DNA of 64,000 nucleotides, taken from NCBI GenBank assembly GCA_019745975.1, contig JAIESQ010000060.1, forward strand, positions 16,457 through 80,456, given 5' to 3'. A model generated the notes under the pieces. That model was not told the origin of the DNA, made no database searches, and worked only from the letters and a program-made list of their open reading frames with translations. Position numbers and translations under genes: made by a program. Below, piece after piece: positions 49,916 to 60,498 of the stretch (position 1 is the stretch's first letter; the number at the start of each line of letters is the position of its first letter). The DNA comes from Pirellulales bacterium (lineage in GTDB: Bacteria > Planctomycetota > Planctomycetia > Pirellulales > JAEUIK01).

Positions 49916-52390
49916 ATGACTCGATTGCTCGAAAACCTCACCGAACCCCAGCGCGAGGCGGTCACTCACGCCGAAGGACCGTTGTTGATCTTGGCGGGCC
50001 CGGGGAGCGGCAAGACCCGCGTCATCACGCATCGCATCGCCTGGCTGCTCGAGCAGGGGGCGCCGCCGCATCAGATTCTCGCGCTCACGTTCACGAACAA
50101 AGCCGCGGCCGAAATGCGGCACCGCGTGGCGACGCTGGCCCCCGGTGCAGTGGTCTGGACGAGCACGTTCCATCGCTTTTGCGCACGATTGCTGCGCGAT
50201 CACGCCCGACTGGTTGGGCTCGACGAGAATTTCACGATTCTCGACGCCGAGGATAGCCGCAAGGCGCTGCGCCGCGCGATGGAGAACATCCGTCTCGATT
50301 TGTCGCTGTTTCCTCCGGAGCGCATCGTCCACGAAATCAGCAACGCCAAGAACCGGCTGCTCCGGCCCGAGGACTACGACGGCTGGCAAGGCTCGCCCGT
50401 CGCCCATCTCGTGTCGAGGGCATACCCCGCCTACCAGGCTCACTTGCAGGCGGCCAACGTCGTCGACTTCGACGACTTGCTGATGTACTCGGCGCTGCTG
50501 TTGCGCGACAACCCCGAGCTGCGCGCCCGCCGCGACGAGCGACATCGCTACATCATGGTCGACGAGTACCAAGATACGAACGCCGCCCAGTATGCGCTCG
50601 TGCGGGCGTTATCGATCGACCACCCGAATTTGGCGGTGACGGGCGACCCCGACCAGTCGATCTATTCCTGGCGCGGGGCCAACCTGGGGAATATTCTCGA
50701 TTTTGAGCGCGACTTTCCCGGCGTGCGCGTGGTGCGGCTCGAGCAAAACTATCGCAGCACGCAGCGCATCTTGAGTGTCGCCGCGCGGCTCATTTCGTAT
50801 AACCGCTTTCGCAAGGAAAAGGCCCTCTTCACCGAGAACGCCGCGGGCGCTCCGGTGCGACTCACCGCCTTTGCCACGCAGCGCGACGAAGCCGACGACA
50901 TCGCCGCTCGCATCGCCGCCGACGTGCGAGCTGGCCGCCGGCGCTTGTCAGACTTCGCCGTCTTTTACCGCACCAACGCGCTCAGCCGGGCGCTCGAACA
51001 CGCCTTGCGCGAGCGCGGGCTGCGCTACCAGATGGTGCACGGCGTCGAATTCTATCAGCGGCGTGAGGTGAAGGACCTGCTGGCGTATCTCGATCTGTTG
51101 AACAATCCGCGCAACGAGGTGGCGTTTCTGCGCGTGGTCAACACGCCGCCGCGCGGGATCGGCAAGTCGACGATCGCGCGGATTGTCGATTATGCGGCGG
51201 CCCGGCGCTTGGCGCCGCTGGCGGCCGCGCGCGAGAGCGGCTTGATCGACGGCCTGCCCAAACGAGCCGCGGTGGCCGTTGCCAAGTTCGTCGCCATGTA
51301 CGACGAACTGGCATCGCTGGCCGCGGGGCCGGTCGAAGAAATCCTCGGCACGGTGCTGGCCCGCAGCGGCTATCGCGAATACCTGCAAGACTCCGGCAGC
51401 GAAGAGGACGAGCAGCGGCTGGCCAACATCGAAGAGTTGCTGACCGCCGCGCGGCAGTTCGACGAGAACTTCTTCGGCGATGGGGCGCTCGAACAATTCC
51501 TCGAGGAAGCGTCCCTGGTGAACGACACCGACGCCTGGAGCGAAAACGACGACTCTGTCACGCTCATGACCTTGCACGCCTCGAAGGGGCTCGAGTTCCC
51601 GGTCGTATTTGTCGTTGCCTTGGAAGAAGGGCTGATCCCCCATCAGCGCAGCACCGAGTCGCCGCAGGAGTACGAAGAGGAACGCCGGCTGTTGTTCGTT
51701 GGCATCACGCGGGCCAAGGAAGAACTGCACTTGAGCTGGGCCCGATATCGAGATTTCCGCGGCCAGCGACGGTTGACGATCCCCAGCCCGTTCATGCTCG
51801 AATTCCCGCGCGACGAGATGGACCTTGATGATCTTGGATGGCGGGGTACGGCCGCCAGCGCGGCTGGCAAAGGTGGCGACTATGGCGACGTGCAGTTCGA
51901 GGATGGGATTCCGTCCACGCACTCGGGGGACCATGTCGACGAAGCGATCGAGTTCGACATTCACGCGCTGGAACGTGCCGCCAATCCAAGCAGCGTTGGG
52001 CCGACGTCGCGAGAAGCCCACGTCGCGGCCGAGTTTGAAGACGAGCCGAGCCTGCGCCACCGCAAAGACTGGCGCGCGGCAGGCGCCGCCGCGGCCGACC
52101 GCGCCGACACTCCCCAATCGTTGGCCAGCCTGTCGACCGCCGCGGAGCTTGCCGCCCGCCAGGCGGGCAAGGCGGCCGCCGAAGTGGCGTTGGCCGCGCC
52201 GCGTGTGCCAGTGGAAGTCTTCGTGCAGGACATGATTGTCGCGCATCCGCGCTATGGTCAGGGTAAGATCGTGGCGCTCAGCGGCGGCGGCGGCGGACGC
52301 GTCGCGACCGTGCAGTTCGAGGCCGCCGAGGCTGGCAAGAAAAAGTTCGTGCTGGCGAAGAGCCCCCTCGTGCCGGCCGGCAAAAGTTGA
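49916..52390 (+). CDS. pcrA: UvrD/PcrA-type superfamily 1 DNA helicase
   Basis: The 824-residue protein starts at ATG 49916. SF1 motifs are present: LLILAGPGSGKT (Walker A, residues 24-35), LTFTNKAAAEMRHR, VDEYQDTN (Walker B), VTGDPDQSIYSWRGA, LEQNYRST, and HASKGLEFPVVF. The C-terminal 200 residues are acidic and Ala-rich, ending with a PcrA-like domain (YGQGKIVALSGGGGG). It unwinds DNA 3' to 5' in repair and replication restart. The upstream TATAAT suggests leaderless expression. Confidence 0.93.
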   Translation: MTRLLENLTEPQREAVTHAEGPLLILAGPGSGKTRVITHRIAWLLEQGAPPHQILALTFTNKAAAEMRHRVATLAPGAVVWTSTFHRFCARLLRDHARLVGLDENFTILDAEDSRKALRRAMENIRLDLSLFPPERIVHEISNAKNRLLRPEDYDGWQGSPVAHLVSRAYPAYQAHLQAANVVDFDDLLMYSALLLRDNPELRARRDERHRYIMVDEYQDTNAAQYALVRALSIDHPNLAVTGDPDQSIYSWRGANLGNILDFERDFPGVRVVRLEQNYRSTQRILSVAARLISYNRFRKEKALFTENAAGAPVRLTAFATQRDEADDIAARIAADVRAGRRRLSDFAVFYRTNALSRALEHALRERGLRYQMVHGVEFYQRREVKDLLAYLDLLNNPRNEVAFLRVVNTPPRGIGKSTIARIVDYAAARRLAPLAAARESGLIDGLPKRAAVAVAKFVAMYDELASLAAGPVEEILGTVLARSGYREYLQDSGSEEDEQRLANIEELLTAARQFDENFFGDGALEQFLEEASLVNDTDAWSENDDSVTLMTLHASKGLEFPVVFVVALEEGLIPHQRSTESPQEYEEERRLLFVGITRAKEELHLSWARYRDFRGQRRLTIPSPFMLEFPRDEMDLDDLGWRGTAASAAGKGGDYGDVQFEDGIPSTHSGDHVDEAIEFDIHALERAANPSSVGPTSREAHVAAEFEDEPSLRHRKDWRAAGAAAADRADTPQSLASLSTAAELAARQAGKAAAEVALAAPRVPVEVFVQDMIVAHPRYGQGKIVALSGGGGGRVATVQFEAAEAGKKKFVLAKSPLVPAGKS

Positions 52391-52480
52391 CCTGGCGAGT
52401 GCGCGGTCCAAGTCGACGGCTGCACGCTGTATAAGGGTCGTTCACCCGCCTGACGATCCAGCCAACCTCGACCGATACGC

Positions 52481-53947
<1,467 letters not shown>

Positions 53948-53957
53948 GAGAACACTT

Positions 53958-54109
53958 CGTAGGGTGTGCGCAGCGGTGTGCGCAGCACACCAGTTCGCAG
54001 CACTGCGTCGATAGTATTGGCGCCGATCAGGAAAATTCGGATGATGCGCAGCCTCGCGCGCATGTCGCAGCCGGCGCGCGCGTGACTGGTGCATTTCACG
54101 CACCCTACA
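53958..54109. repeat. family-C composite element, long form
   Basis: The left end CGTAGGGTG and right end CACCCTACA are inverted, with GTGTGCGCAGC-type hairpins on the left and GGTGCATTTCACGCACC on the right. Length is 152 bp, which includes unrelated middle sequence. It follows the old-yellow-enzyme gene. Confidence 0.65.
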
Positions 54110-54112
54110 GGC

Positions 54113-54161
54113 TGTAGCCGGCCTCTGTGAGGCCGGTCCGGGGTCGCAGACCCCGGCTACA
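54113..54161. repeat. family-E composite element
   Basis: TGTAGCCGG and CCGGCTACA are inverted ends. Two hairpins follow each other: GCCGGCCTCTGTGAGGCCGG and CCGGGGTCGCAGACCCCGG. Length is 49 bp. It lies directly against the family-C element and ends three bases before the small gene's stop. Confidence 0.75.
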
Positions 54162-54164
54162 AAG

Positions 54165-54386
54165 CTACAACCAGCGCTTCTGCTTACCGAAGAGCTTGCT
54201 TCGCGAGATGGCCTTGGCAAACGGATCGGCCGAGCTGGCAACCAGCTCTGCCTCGGGCTGGCGTCGGACCGCCTCGCGCAGGCTGGTAACCGCATGCAAT
54301 AGCACGCGCGTCAGACCCCAATGGCCCACGATGCGGAAACCTCGCGCGTCGGGAGTGGGCTCAATCGTGTAGCGCTGAAAAGCCAT
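54165..54386 (-). CDS. small protein of unknown function upstream of mfd
   Basis: AAAGGA lies about eight bases before ATG 54386; the frame before it is not coding in appearance. The 73-residue product opens MAFQRYTIEPTPDARGFRIVG, then HWGLTRVLLHAVTSLREAVRRQ and a basic tail ending KLFGKQKRWL. It is soluble and probably alpha/beta. I recognise no family. It is divergent from mfd and short of repeats on its 5' side, so it may have its own promoter. Confidence 0.75.
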   Translation of the reverse strand: MAFQRYTIEPTPDARGFRIVGHWGLTRVLLHAVTSLREAVRRQPEAELVASSADPFAKAISRSKLFGKQKRWL

Positions 54387-54627
54387 ATCGAGATCCTTTC
54401 GGCACCCTAAATCGGCACAAGAGTGAACGGATCTTAAGGACGACTCGAAACCGCGGCCAGACGGATCGACCGGTCGGCACTCTACATGTCTAGGCGCTAG
54501 CGGCTCCCGTTTGTTACGCGGCGGCCAAATCGTAGCTAGCAGTCGTCTGCCTCGGGCACGGCCAGCCCGCCAAACTTCGATTGGCCTTCCCGGTTTCGCA
54601 CGGCCCCCTACAATCTCAACACAGCCC

Positions 54628-57600
54628 ATGTCTACTAGCGACGTGCTATCGTCCGCTCCCGGCCGGCTGTTCGAACTGGTCGATCGGCTGGAAGGGGTCG
54701 AAGGCTTCGCGGGCGTGGTGGCCAGTCTGCAAGCGGGCCATGCCTCGACGCTCGACGGCGCCTGGGGGTCTTCGCGCGCGCTGGCGGTCGCGGCCTTGCT
54801 TCGTCACGCCAGCGCTCCGCTAGTGATCGTCTGCCCGCATGCCGACGACGTCGACGCGATGGTCGACGACCTGCACCTGTTCACCGACGAGCGGGCAACC
54901 ACCTTTCCGGCTTGGGAGCTCGACGCCGCCGAACTGCGCCGCGACGAGGTCTACGGCCAGCGGCTGCGCGTCCTCAAGCAACTCGCCGAGCCCGCGCCGC
55001 CGCGCCTGCTGGTGACGTCGATCCAGGCCCTGCTGCAGCCGGTTCCGGCGCGCGACGAGCTCGAGCGGCACACCCGCTCGATCAAAGTCGGTCAAGATCT
55101 TGATCTCGACTCGCTCTTGCGTTGGCTGGCCGAAAATCGCTTTCAGAATCTCCCAGCGGTCGAGCTCCCCGGTGAGTTCGCCTTGCACGGCGGCATCCTC
55201 GATTTGTTCGCCCCCGACTGGGACCATCCGCTGCGGATCGAGCTGTTCGACGAGCGGGTCGAATCGCTGCGCCGCTTCGACATCGCCACACAGCGCAGCC
55301 TGGCGAGCCTCGACGAAGTGCAGCTCACGGTGCTCGACGCCGCCGCCGCATATCGCGAAAAGTTCACGGCACACGTGCCGGCGGGCACCTGGTTCTTTCT
55401 GGTCGAGCCTGCCGAGCTCGACGACGCCGGACGGCACTGGCTCGATCGCCACGACCAACCCGAGCGCTTCCACACCACGGCCGACGTGCTCAAGGCCATC
55501 TATCAGTGCCCGTCGGTCACCGCCGAGGCGATCGCCCCCACGTCGCTGGAAACGACGTGCCGGCTGCGCGTCGAATCGGTCGAGCGGTTCAGCGGCGACA
55601 TCAACCAGGTGCGCAGCGAGCTGGAGGCGATTGCCAGCGATCACGAAGTGCACGTCGTCTGCCAGACTGAGGCCGAAGCCCAGCGACTCGGCGAAATCTT
55701 CGCCACCACGGCGCTGGCGGCTTCGGGGCGGCTGCACTTCCCCGTGGGGCGGCTCGCGGCCGGCTTTCGACTCGTCCCTGCGCGCACGCTCGTCTTGAGC
55801 GCCAACGAGCTGTTTCACCGCGCCGAAGTCGACCGCAGCTCGAAGCGCCACCTGAGCCGAGTAATCGACAGCTTCCTCGATCTGCGCGAGAACGATCTGG
55901 TGGTGCACGTTGGCCACGGCATCGCGCGCTATCTCGGCATGCGCTTGCTGGAAAAGGAAGGGCAGTCCGAAGAACACCTCGAGCTGGAGTTCCAAGGGGG
56001 GACGAAGCTGTTTGTCCCCGTCTCGCGGATCGAACTGGTGCAAAAGTATGTCGGCGGCAGCAAAGCCCGCCCGACGCTTGCGCGCCTCGGCGGTCGTAGT
56101 TGGCTGCGGCACAAGCAACTGGCCGAAGCCGCGGTCGAAGACCTGGCCCTCGACATGCTCAACCTGCAAGCCCGCCGCAGCGTACGGCCGGGCATTGCCT
56201 TTCCGGCCGATACCGAATGGCAGCACGAGTTCGACGCCTCGTTCCCCTACGAGGAAACACCCGACCAGCTCGAAGCAATCGCGGCCATCAAGCGCGAGAT
56301 GCAGTTGCCGCGCCCGCTCGATCGCCTGATCTGCGGCGACGTCGGCTACGGTAAGACCGAGGTCGCCATGCGCGCCGCCTTCAAGGCCATCGAGGCGGGC
56401 TACCAGGTCGCCGTGCTTGTGCCGACCACGGTGCTCTGCGAACAGCACCGCCGTACGTTTACCGCGCGGATGGCGCAGTTCCCCTTCACGATCGCCTCAC
56501 TGAGCCGCTTTCTCACCAACAAAGAGCAGCAGCAGGTGCTCGCCGCCTTGTCGACCGGCGGCATCGACATCGTCATCGGCACGCATCGCCTGGCGCAGCA
56601 CGACGTCAAGTTTCAGAACCTGGGCCTGGTAATCATCGACGAAGAGCAGCGCTTCGGCGTCGAGGTCAAGGAGCGTCTCAAGGCCCTCCGCGAAACCGTC
56701 GACGTGTTGACGCTGACCGCCACGCCCATCCCGCGCACGCTCCATATGTCACTTTTGGGGTTGCGCGATATCTCGAATCTCGTCACGCCTCCCGAGGAGC
56801 GCTTGGCAGTCGAAACTCGAGTCACGCGCTTCGACGAAGAACTGATCCGCACCGCCGTGCTGCGCGAGCTCAATCGCGACGGGCAAATCTTCTTCGTCCA
56901 CAACCGCATCTACGACATCGAAGCCCTGGCCACCACGCTGCGCCGCATCGTGCCCGAGGCCCGCATCCGCATCGGCCACGGCCAGATGCCCGAGGGGCAA
57001 CTCGAAGACGTGATGCTCGACTTCGTCAATCACCAATTCGATCTCTTGCTGGCGACCACGATTGTCGAGAGCGGGCTCGATATTCCCAACGCCAACACGA
57101 TCTTCATCGACCAGGCCGACAAGTATGGCCTGGCCGACTTGCATCAGTTGCGCGGCCGCGTCGGCCGCTACAAGCACCGCGCCTATTGCTACTTGCTCGT
57201 CGATCCGCACCAAACGCTCAATCCCACGGCTGCCAAGCGGCTCAGGGCGATTGAAGAGTTCAGCGACATTGGCGCCGGCTTCGCCATTGCCATGCGCGAT
57301 CTCGAAATCCGCGGCGCCGGCAACATCCTAGGCACGCAGCAGAGCGGACACATCGCCGCCGTCGGCTACGAGCTCTATTGCGAGCTGCTCGAAAAGGCCG
57401 TCCGCCGCCACAAGAAACTTCCGCAGACCGAACAGATCGAAGTGCACGTCAATCTGCCAGGGCAAGCCTTTCTACCGCGCAGCTACGTGCCGAACCTGCG
57501 GGCAAAGATCGACATCTATCGTCGGCTCGCGCGATCGAGCAACCTGGCGTCGCTGGCAGATCTGCGCGGCGAGCTGGTCGATCGCTTCGGCCCGCTGCCG

Positions 57601-57870
57601 GCTGCCGCTGCCCGCTTGCTAGCAGTGCAAGAGGTGCGCGTGCTGGCACACGGCTGGCGAATCGATACGCTGCGACTCGAAGACGGGTATTTGGTTTTCG
57701 AATACGAGTCGCGCCCACGGATCGAGCAGTTGGCCACTCGGCATCGCGGGCGGCTGCGAGTGGTCGACCAAAAGAGTGCCTATCTGCCGCTCGGCGGTGA
57801 GCTTAGCGATCCCGATCTGTTGCTCGAAACGGCGAAACAGGTGTTGCAGCCCGAGCCCTCGGATCACTAG
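54628..57870 (+). CDS. mfd: transcription-repair coupling factor
   Basis: I choose ATG 54628 (MSTSDVLSSAPGRL). The 1080-residue protein has the Mfd order: N-terminal UvrB-like region (HASTLDGAWGSSRALAVAA, FPAWELDAAELRRDEVYGQRL), the RNA polymerase-interacting domain (DLVVHVGHGIARYLGM), and SF2 translocase motifs GDVGYGKTEVAMRA (Walker A), VPTTVLCEQH, IIDEEQRFGV, and TATPIPRTLHMSLLGLRDIS, then a C-terminal TRCF domain. It removes stalled RNA polymerase and recruits UvrA. A TACAAT at 54609-54614 gives a very short leader. Confidence 0.94.
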   Translation: MSTSDVLSSAPGRLFELVDRLEGVEGFAGVVASLQAGHASTLDGAWGSSRALAVAALLRHASAPLVIVCPHADDVDAMVDDLHLFTDERATTFPAWELDAAELRRDEVYGQRLRVLKQLAEPAPPRLLVTSIQALLQPVPARDELERHTRSIKVGQDLDLDSLLRWLAENRFQNLPAVELPGEFALHGGILDLFAPDWDHPLRIELFDERVESLRRFDIATQRSLASLDEVQLTVLDAAAAYREKFTAHVPAGTWFFLVEPAELDDAGRHWLDRHDQPERFHTTADVLKAIYQCPSVTAEAIAPTSLETTCRLRVESVERFSGDINQVRSELEAIASDHEVHVVCQTEAEAQRLGEIFATTALAASGRLHFPVGRLAAGFRLVPARTLVLSANELFHRAEVDRSSKRHLSRVIDSFLDLRENDLVVHVGHGIARYLGMRLLEKEGQSEEHLELEFQGGTKLFVPVSRIELVQKYVGGSKARPTLARLGGRSWLRHKQLAEAAVEDLALDMLNLQARRSVRPGIAFPADTEWQHEFDASFPYEETPDQLEAIAAIKREMQLPRPLDRLICGDVGYGKTEVAMRAAFKAIEAGYQVAVLVPTTVLCEQHRRTFTARMAQFPFTIASLSRFLTNKEQQQVLAALSTGGIDIVIGTHRLAQHDVKFQNLGLVIIDEEQRFGVEVKERLKALRETVDVLTLTATPIPRTLHMSLLGLRDISNLVTPPEERLAVETRVTRFDEELIRTAVLRELNRDGQIFFVHNRIYDIEALATTLRRIVPEARIRIGHGQMPEGQLEDVMLDFVNHQFDLLLATTIVESGLDIPNANTIFIDQADKYGLADLHQLRGRVGRYKHRAYCYLLVDPHQTLNPTAAKRLRAIEEFSDIGAGFAIAMRDLEIRGAGNILGTQQSGHIAAVGYELYCELLEKAVRRHKKLPQTEQIEVHVNLPGQAFLPRSYVPNLRAKIDIYRRLARSSNLASLADLRGELVDRFGPLPAAAARLLAVQEVRVLAHGWRIDTLRLEDGYLVFEYESRPRIEQLATRHRGRLRVVDQKSAYLPLGGELSDPDLLLETAKQVLQPEPSDH

Positions 57871-58058
57871 AATCCCGCCCCCTGCGCGAACCGCCCGTTC
57901 GGGTTTGCAGCGCGCCGGGTGAGATCACGTCTGGGTCCGACTCGATCCGGAATGTTTCAACGTCTCTTCTCAGCAAGTCCGATGCAAGGCGATGGGACGA
58001 ACGTGCGCCCGCGTCGCTGCTGACATCACTCGCGAACGAGCAACGTAGTAGCACCATC
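57871..58058. other. short spacer with terminator-like hairpin
   Basis: GCGAACC...GGTTTGC at about 57896-57918 forms a hairpin after mfd, without a T-run. No gene is visible between mfd and the isomerase gene. Confidence 0.35.
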
Positions 58059-60056
58059 GTGACGCGCCCGTCGCATTGCCGCCGTCGATACCGCCCCAGG
58101 CTGCCCTGGGCGCTTGCGCGCTTGGCGACTTCGTTCGTAGAAGCAGTTTCAAGACCAGCATTGAGCCGACGTCGGGTGCCACTGCTAGCTCGTCTAGCAG
58201 TGCCGTGTCGCGCTTTACACTGCTGGGCAAGCCAGCAGTGGCACCCAAACTGGGTTTTCATACTGCTTCTACTCAATGGCATCGCGCTGCCGGCGGTTGC
58301 TCAAGTTCTGCCGCGCGATCTCGAATCTCCGCTCCCCGCGCCACTCATTCCCGCCCCCGGTCGCCCCGGCACGCCCGGCGGTACCGCCTACGATCCGAAC
58401 GTCGCCAACGCCGTGACGGCGCCAGGGCAGTATCCCGGCTCGCTCACGAATCAATCGGGCTGGACGACGATCGGCACGCCCACCGCTCCAGGCAATAGCA
58501 CACGCCCTGCGACCTGGCCCGGCGGTCGCGCGCCGCAGCCACCCCGCAGGTTCCAGCCAGCGCCCGGCGGCGAATCGCTCGCTGGTTCGCCCCTCGATCG
58601 CGACAGCGATCCCGAGGAAGCCCGCCTCGCGCGGGCCAGGTTGCGGCAGCAAACGCGCCCGTTGGGCGGTCCGCCGTCGCCGCAGCCCACGACCATCAGT
58701 CGTCCGATCGTCGACGTTTTGGCATCCGAATACGACTTGGGCGGGCGCGATCTGGCGCCAGCCGAGCACGCCGCTCCCAGCGAATTGTTCGGCAGCGCGG
58801 ACCAGGGCGTTGCTCAGGCACAATATGTCGAAGCGGCTGGCGCGCCGCCGCTGATCTTGGGCCCGAGCGCGGGTCAAACAAGCATTGAATCCGGTCCGCC
58901 GGCCGGTCCCCGCATGGCGCGTTCGCAGGCGCCGCGTCCCACGATTGCTCCGCCGCCGAAGCGCACGGCGCGGTTCGACGACTCGGCCCGCCACGCGGCG
59001 ACTGCCGCCTCGCCCGACGTACTCTTCCTGCTGGCCGAGCCCGACGACGAGATCGGACCGACGACAATTCTGGCCCGCGTCGATCAGCAAGTGATCATCG
59101 GCGGCGACGTGCTCCCCGACGTCAACGCGAAACTGATCAAGAACGCCAAACAAATTCGTAAGGGGCAGGTCAAGCAACTGCGCCGGATGCTCGTTCAGCA
59201 ACGGCTCGCCGAACTGATTCAGACGCGATTGGCCTATGCCGACGCCATGCGCGAAATCCCCGACAAGGCACGCGAGCGCATCGACACGATCATGTCGGAG
59301 ATGTTCGAAAAGGAAGCGCTCCCGCAGATGCTCAACGTGGCGAAGGTCGAGAACCGCGCCGAGCTCGACGCCGCGCTGCGCCGCACCGGCAGCACGCTCG
59401 ATATCGAAAAGCGCGTCTGGATCGAAGGCGAAATGGCCAAGCAATGGGTCGGCCAGCACCTCAAGTTCGATGCCGAGATCACCCACCAGGAGATGCTCGA
59501 CTACTACCACCGCAATCTGACCGAGTACGAAGTCAAGGCGGCGATCCTCTGGGAGGAACTCAAGGTCAGCTATCGCGGCGCCGCGTCCCGCGCGCAGGCC
59601 TGGCAGCGCTTGGCCACGGCCGGCAATCAGGTGCTCGCCGGCAGGCCGCTGGCCGACGTGGCCCGCGACGTCTCCGACGGCGCCACCGCCAGCGAAGGGG
59701 GCCGCCGCGACTGGACCAATCTCGGCAGCCTCGTCAACAAGCAGCTCGAAGACACCCTCTTCCAGCTTCCCATCAATCAGCTCAGCCCGATCCTCGACGA
59801 CGAGAAGGCGCTCTACATCGTCCGCGTGCTCGAACGCCGCCAGGCAGGCACTGTCCCTTTCACCGAGGCGCAGTCGGCCATTCGCGAGAAGATTCGCGAC
59901 CAGCACTTGCAGAAGCAGATGAAAAAGTTCCTCGACGAGCTGAAGGCCAAGTACCGCGTCTGGACGATCTTCGATGGCACGCCCGACCCGGTCACCGGCA
60001 TGCTGCCGCCCGAATCGCTCCGGCAGATGGCGCCACTGCAGGCTAGTGGAAATTGA
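58059..60056 (+). CDS. exported peptidylprolyl isomerase, SurA/parvulin type
   Basis: The frame starts at GTG 58059 and runs 665 residues. The first 26 residues are basic and end ARLATSF. A family-A element (58137-58272) is translated next (codons 27-72). The signal peptide then ends LLNGIALPAVAQ. Element plus one copy of a flanking TC is 138 bp, in frame, so the ancestral sequence would read ...ARLATSF-NGIALPAVAQ. A Pro/Ala-rich linker is followed by a SurA-like helical region (about residues 335-450) and a parvulin-like C-terminal domain (about 485-640; WEELKVSY..., FTEAQSAIREKI). It is a probable periplasmic chaperone; the start is uncertain because of the insertion. Confidence 0.8.
   Translation: MTRPSHCRRRYRPRLPWALARLATSFVEAVSRPALSRRRVPLLARLAVPCRALHCWASQQWHPNWVFILLLLNGIALPAVAQVLPRDLESPLPAPLIPAPGRPGTPGGTAYDPNVANAVTAPGQYPGSLTNQSGWTTIGTPTAPGNSTRPATWPGGRAPQPPRRFQPAPGGESLAGSPLDRDSDPEEARLARARLRQQTRPLGGPPSPQPTTISRPIVDVLASEYDLGGRDLAPAEHAAPSELFGSADQGVAQAQYVEAAGAPPLILGPSAGQTSIESGPPAGPRMARSQAPRPTIAPPPKRTARFDDSARHAATAASPDVLFLLAEPDDEIGPTTILARVDQQVIIGGDVLPDVNAKLIKNAKQIRKGQVKQLRRMLVQQRLAELIQTRLAYADAMREIPDKARERIDTIMSEMFEKEALPQMLNVAKVENRAELDAALRRTGSTLDIEKRVWIEGEMAKQWVGQHLKFDAEITHQEMLDYYHRNLTEYEVKAAILWEELKVSYRGAASRAQAWQRLATAGNQVLAGRPLADVARDVSDGATASEGGRRDWTNLGSLVNKQLEDTLFQLPINQLSPILDDEKALYIVRVLERRQAGTVPFTEAQSAIREKIRDQHLQKQMKKFLDELKAKYRVWTIFDGTPDPVTGMLPPESLRQMAPLQASGN
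58137..58272. mobile_element. full family-A MITE-like element in a signal-peptide region
   Basis: The outer ends GTAGAAGCAGTTTCAAGACC and GGGTTTTCATACTGCTTCTAC are inverted (imperfect), with the inner GGGTGCCACTGCTAGC and GCCAGCAGTGGCACCC. TC occurs on both flanks (58135-58136 and 58273-58274). It is a gap-free homologue of 41400-41529 in reverse orientation. Confidence 0.8.
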
Positions 60057-60062
60057 ATTGCT

Positions 60063-60115
60063 AGTTTTCAGTGTTCAGTGTTCAGCGTTCAGTGTTCAGT
60101 GTTCGGTGTTCAGTG
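60063..60115. repeat. heptamer array, left side of the four-helix-bundle gene
   Basis: AGTTTTC, AGTGTTC (x2), AGCGTTC, AGTGTTC (x2), GGTGTTC and a partial copy follow in tandem, the inverse of GAAAACT/GAACACT. The last copies overlap the 3' end of the gene. Confidence 0.75.
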
Positions 60116-60449
60116 AGCGGGCCAAACCGGTGAGCATCTTGGAGATTTCTCTGAGCTCGCCGACGAGCTCGGACATTTGTTCGCCGGTCAGCGCGCCCAC
60201 CTTGGCGGCGATGTAGCACTGGGTTCGCAGTTCCGCGGCCGAGCCACTTGCCGTGCGCAGAAACCTCGCGAAGTCCTTTCCTCCCCGTTCGGCTCCTTCG
60301 GCGATGTTCGAAGGAATCGAAACTGCGGCCCGTCGCATTTGATTGCGAAGCACGGACTCTCGGGATTCGCGCGTCAGCTCGTAGACACGCACGGCGAGTT
60401 GGCACGCACGCTTCCAGACATCGAGGTTCTCGAAAGACTGGTAGACCAT
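60096..60449 (-). CDS. four-helix-bundle protein (23S rRNA intervening-sequence protein-like)
   Basis: The 117-residue protein starts at ATG 60449. It begins MVYQSFENLDVWKRACQLAV and contains LRNQMRRAAVSIPSNIAEGAERGG, the hallmark of the S23/IVP-like four-helix-bundle family (TIGR02436), then ISKMLTGLARSL. These proteins occur free-standing in many genomes and in intervening sequences of 23S rRNA; related folds accompany diversity-generating retroelements. The function is not known. The last residues are encoded by the heptamer array, and a second inverted array lies just upstream of the start, so the gene looks like a cassette. Confidence 0.88.
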   Translation of the reverse strand: MVYQSFENLDVWKRACQLAVRVYELTRESRESVLRNQMRRAAVSIPSNIAEGAERGGKDFARFLRTASGSAAELRTQCYIAAKVGALTGEQMSELVGELREISKMLTGLARSLNTEH

Positions 60450-60470
60450 CTGCGCAAACGCACCCGACCT

Positions 60471-60498
60471 GAAAACTGAAAACTGAAAACTGAAAACT
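60471..60498. repeat. heptamer array, right side of the four-helix-bundle gene
   Basis: Four exact tandem copies of GAAAACT lie in inverse orientation to the left array, 21 bases from the gene's start. The stop of the EF-hand gene sits at its edge (60497-60499). Confidence 0.8.

Noticed and set aside
50948..52411. 487-codon minus-strand frame
   Set aside because: It is antisense to the helicase gene.
54820..56448. 542-codon minus-strand frame
   Set aside because: It is antisense to mfd and has no domain or start signal.
57803..58282. 159-codon minus-strand frame over the mfd end
   Set aside because: Part of it is the reverse translation of the family-A element; the rest has no support. It only shows that the element is open on the other strand.
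60471..60498. CRISPR-like repeat
   Set aside because: The unit is only 7 bp with no spacers, so it is a tandem array, not a CRISPR.
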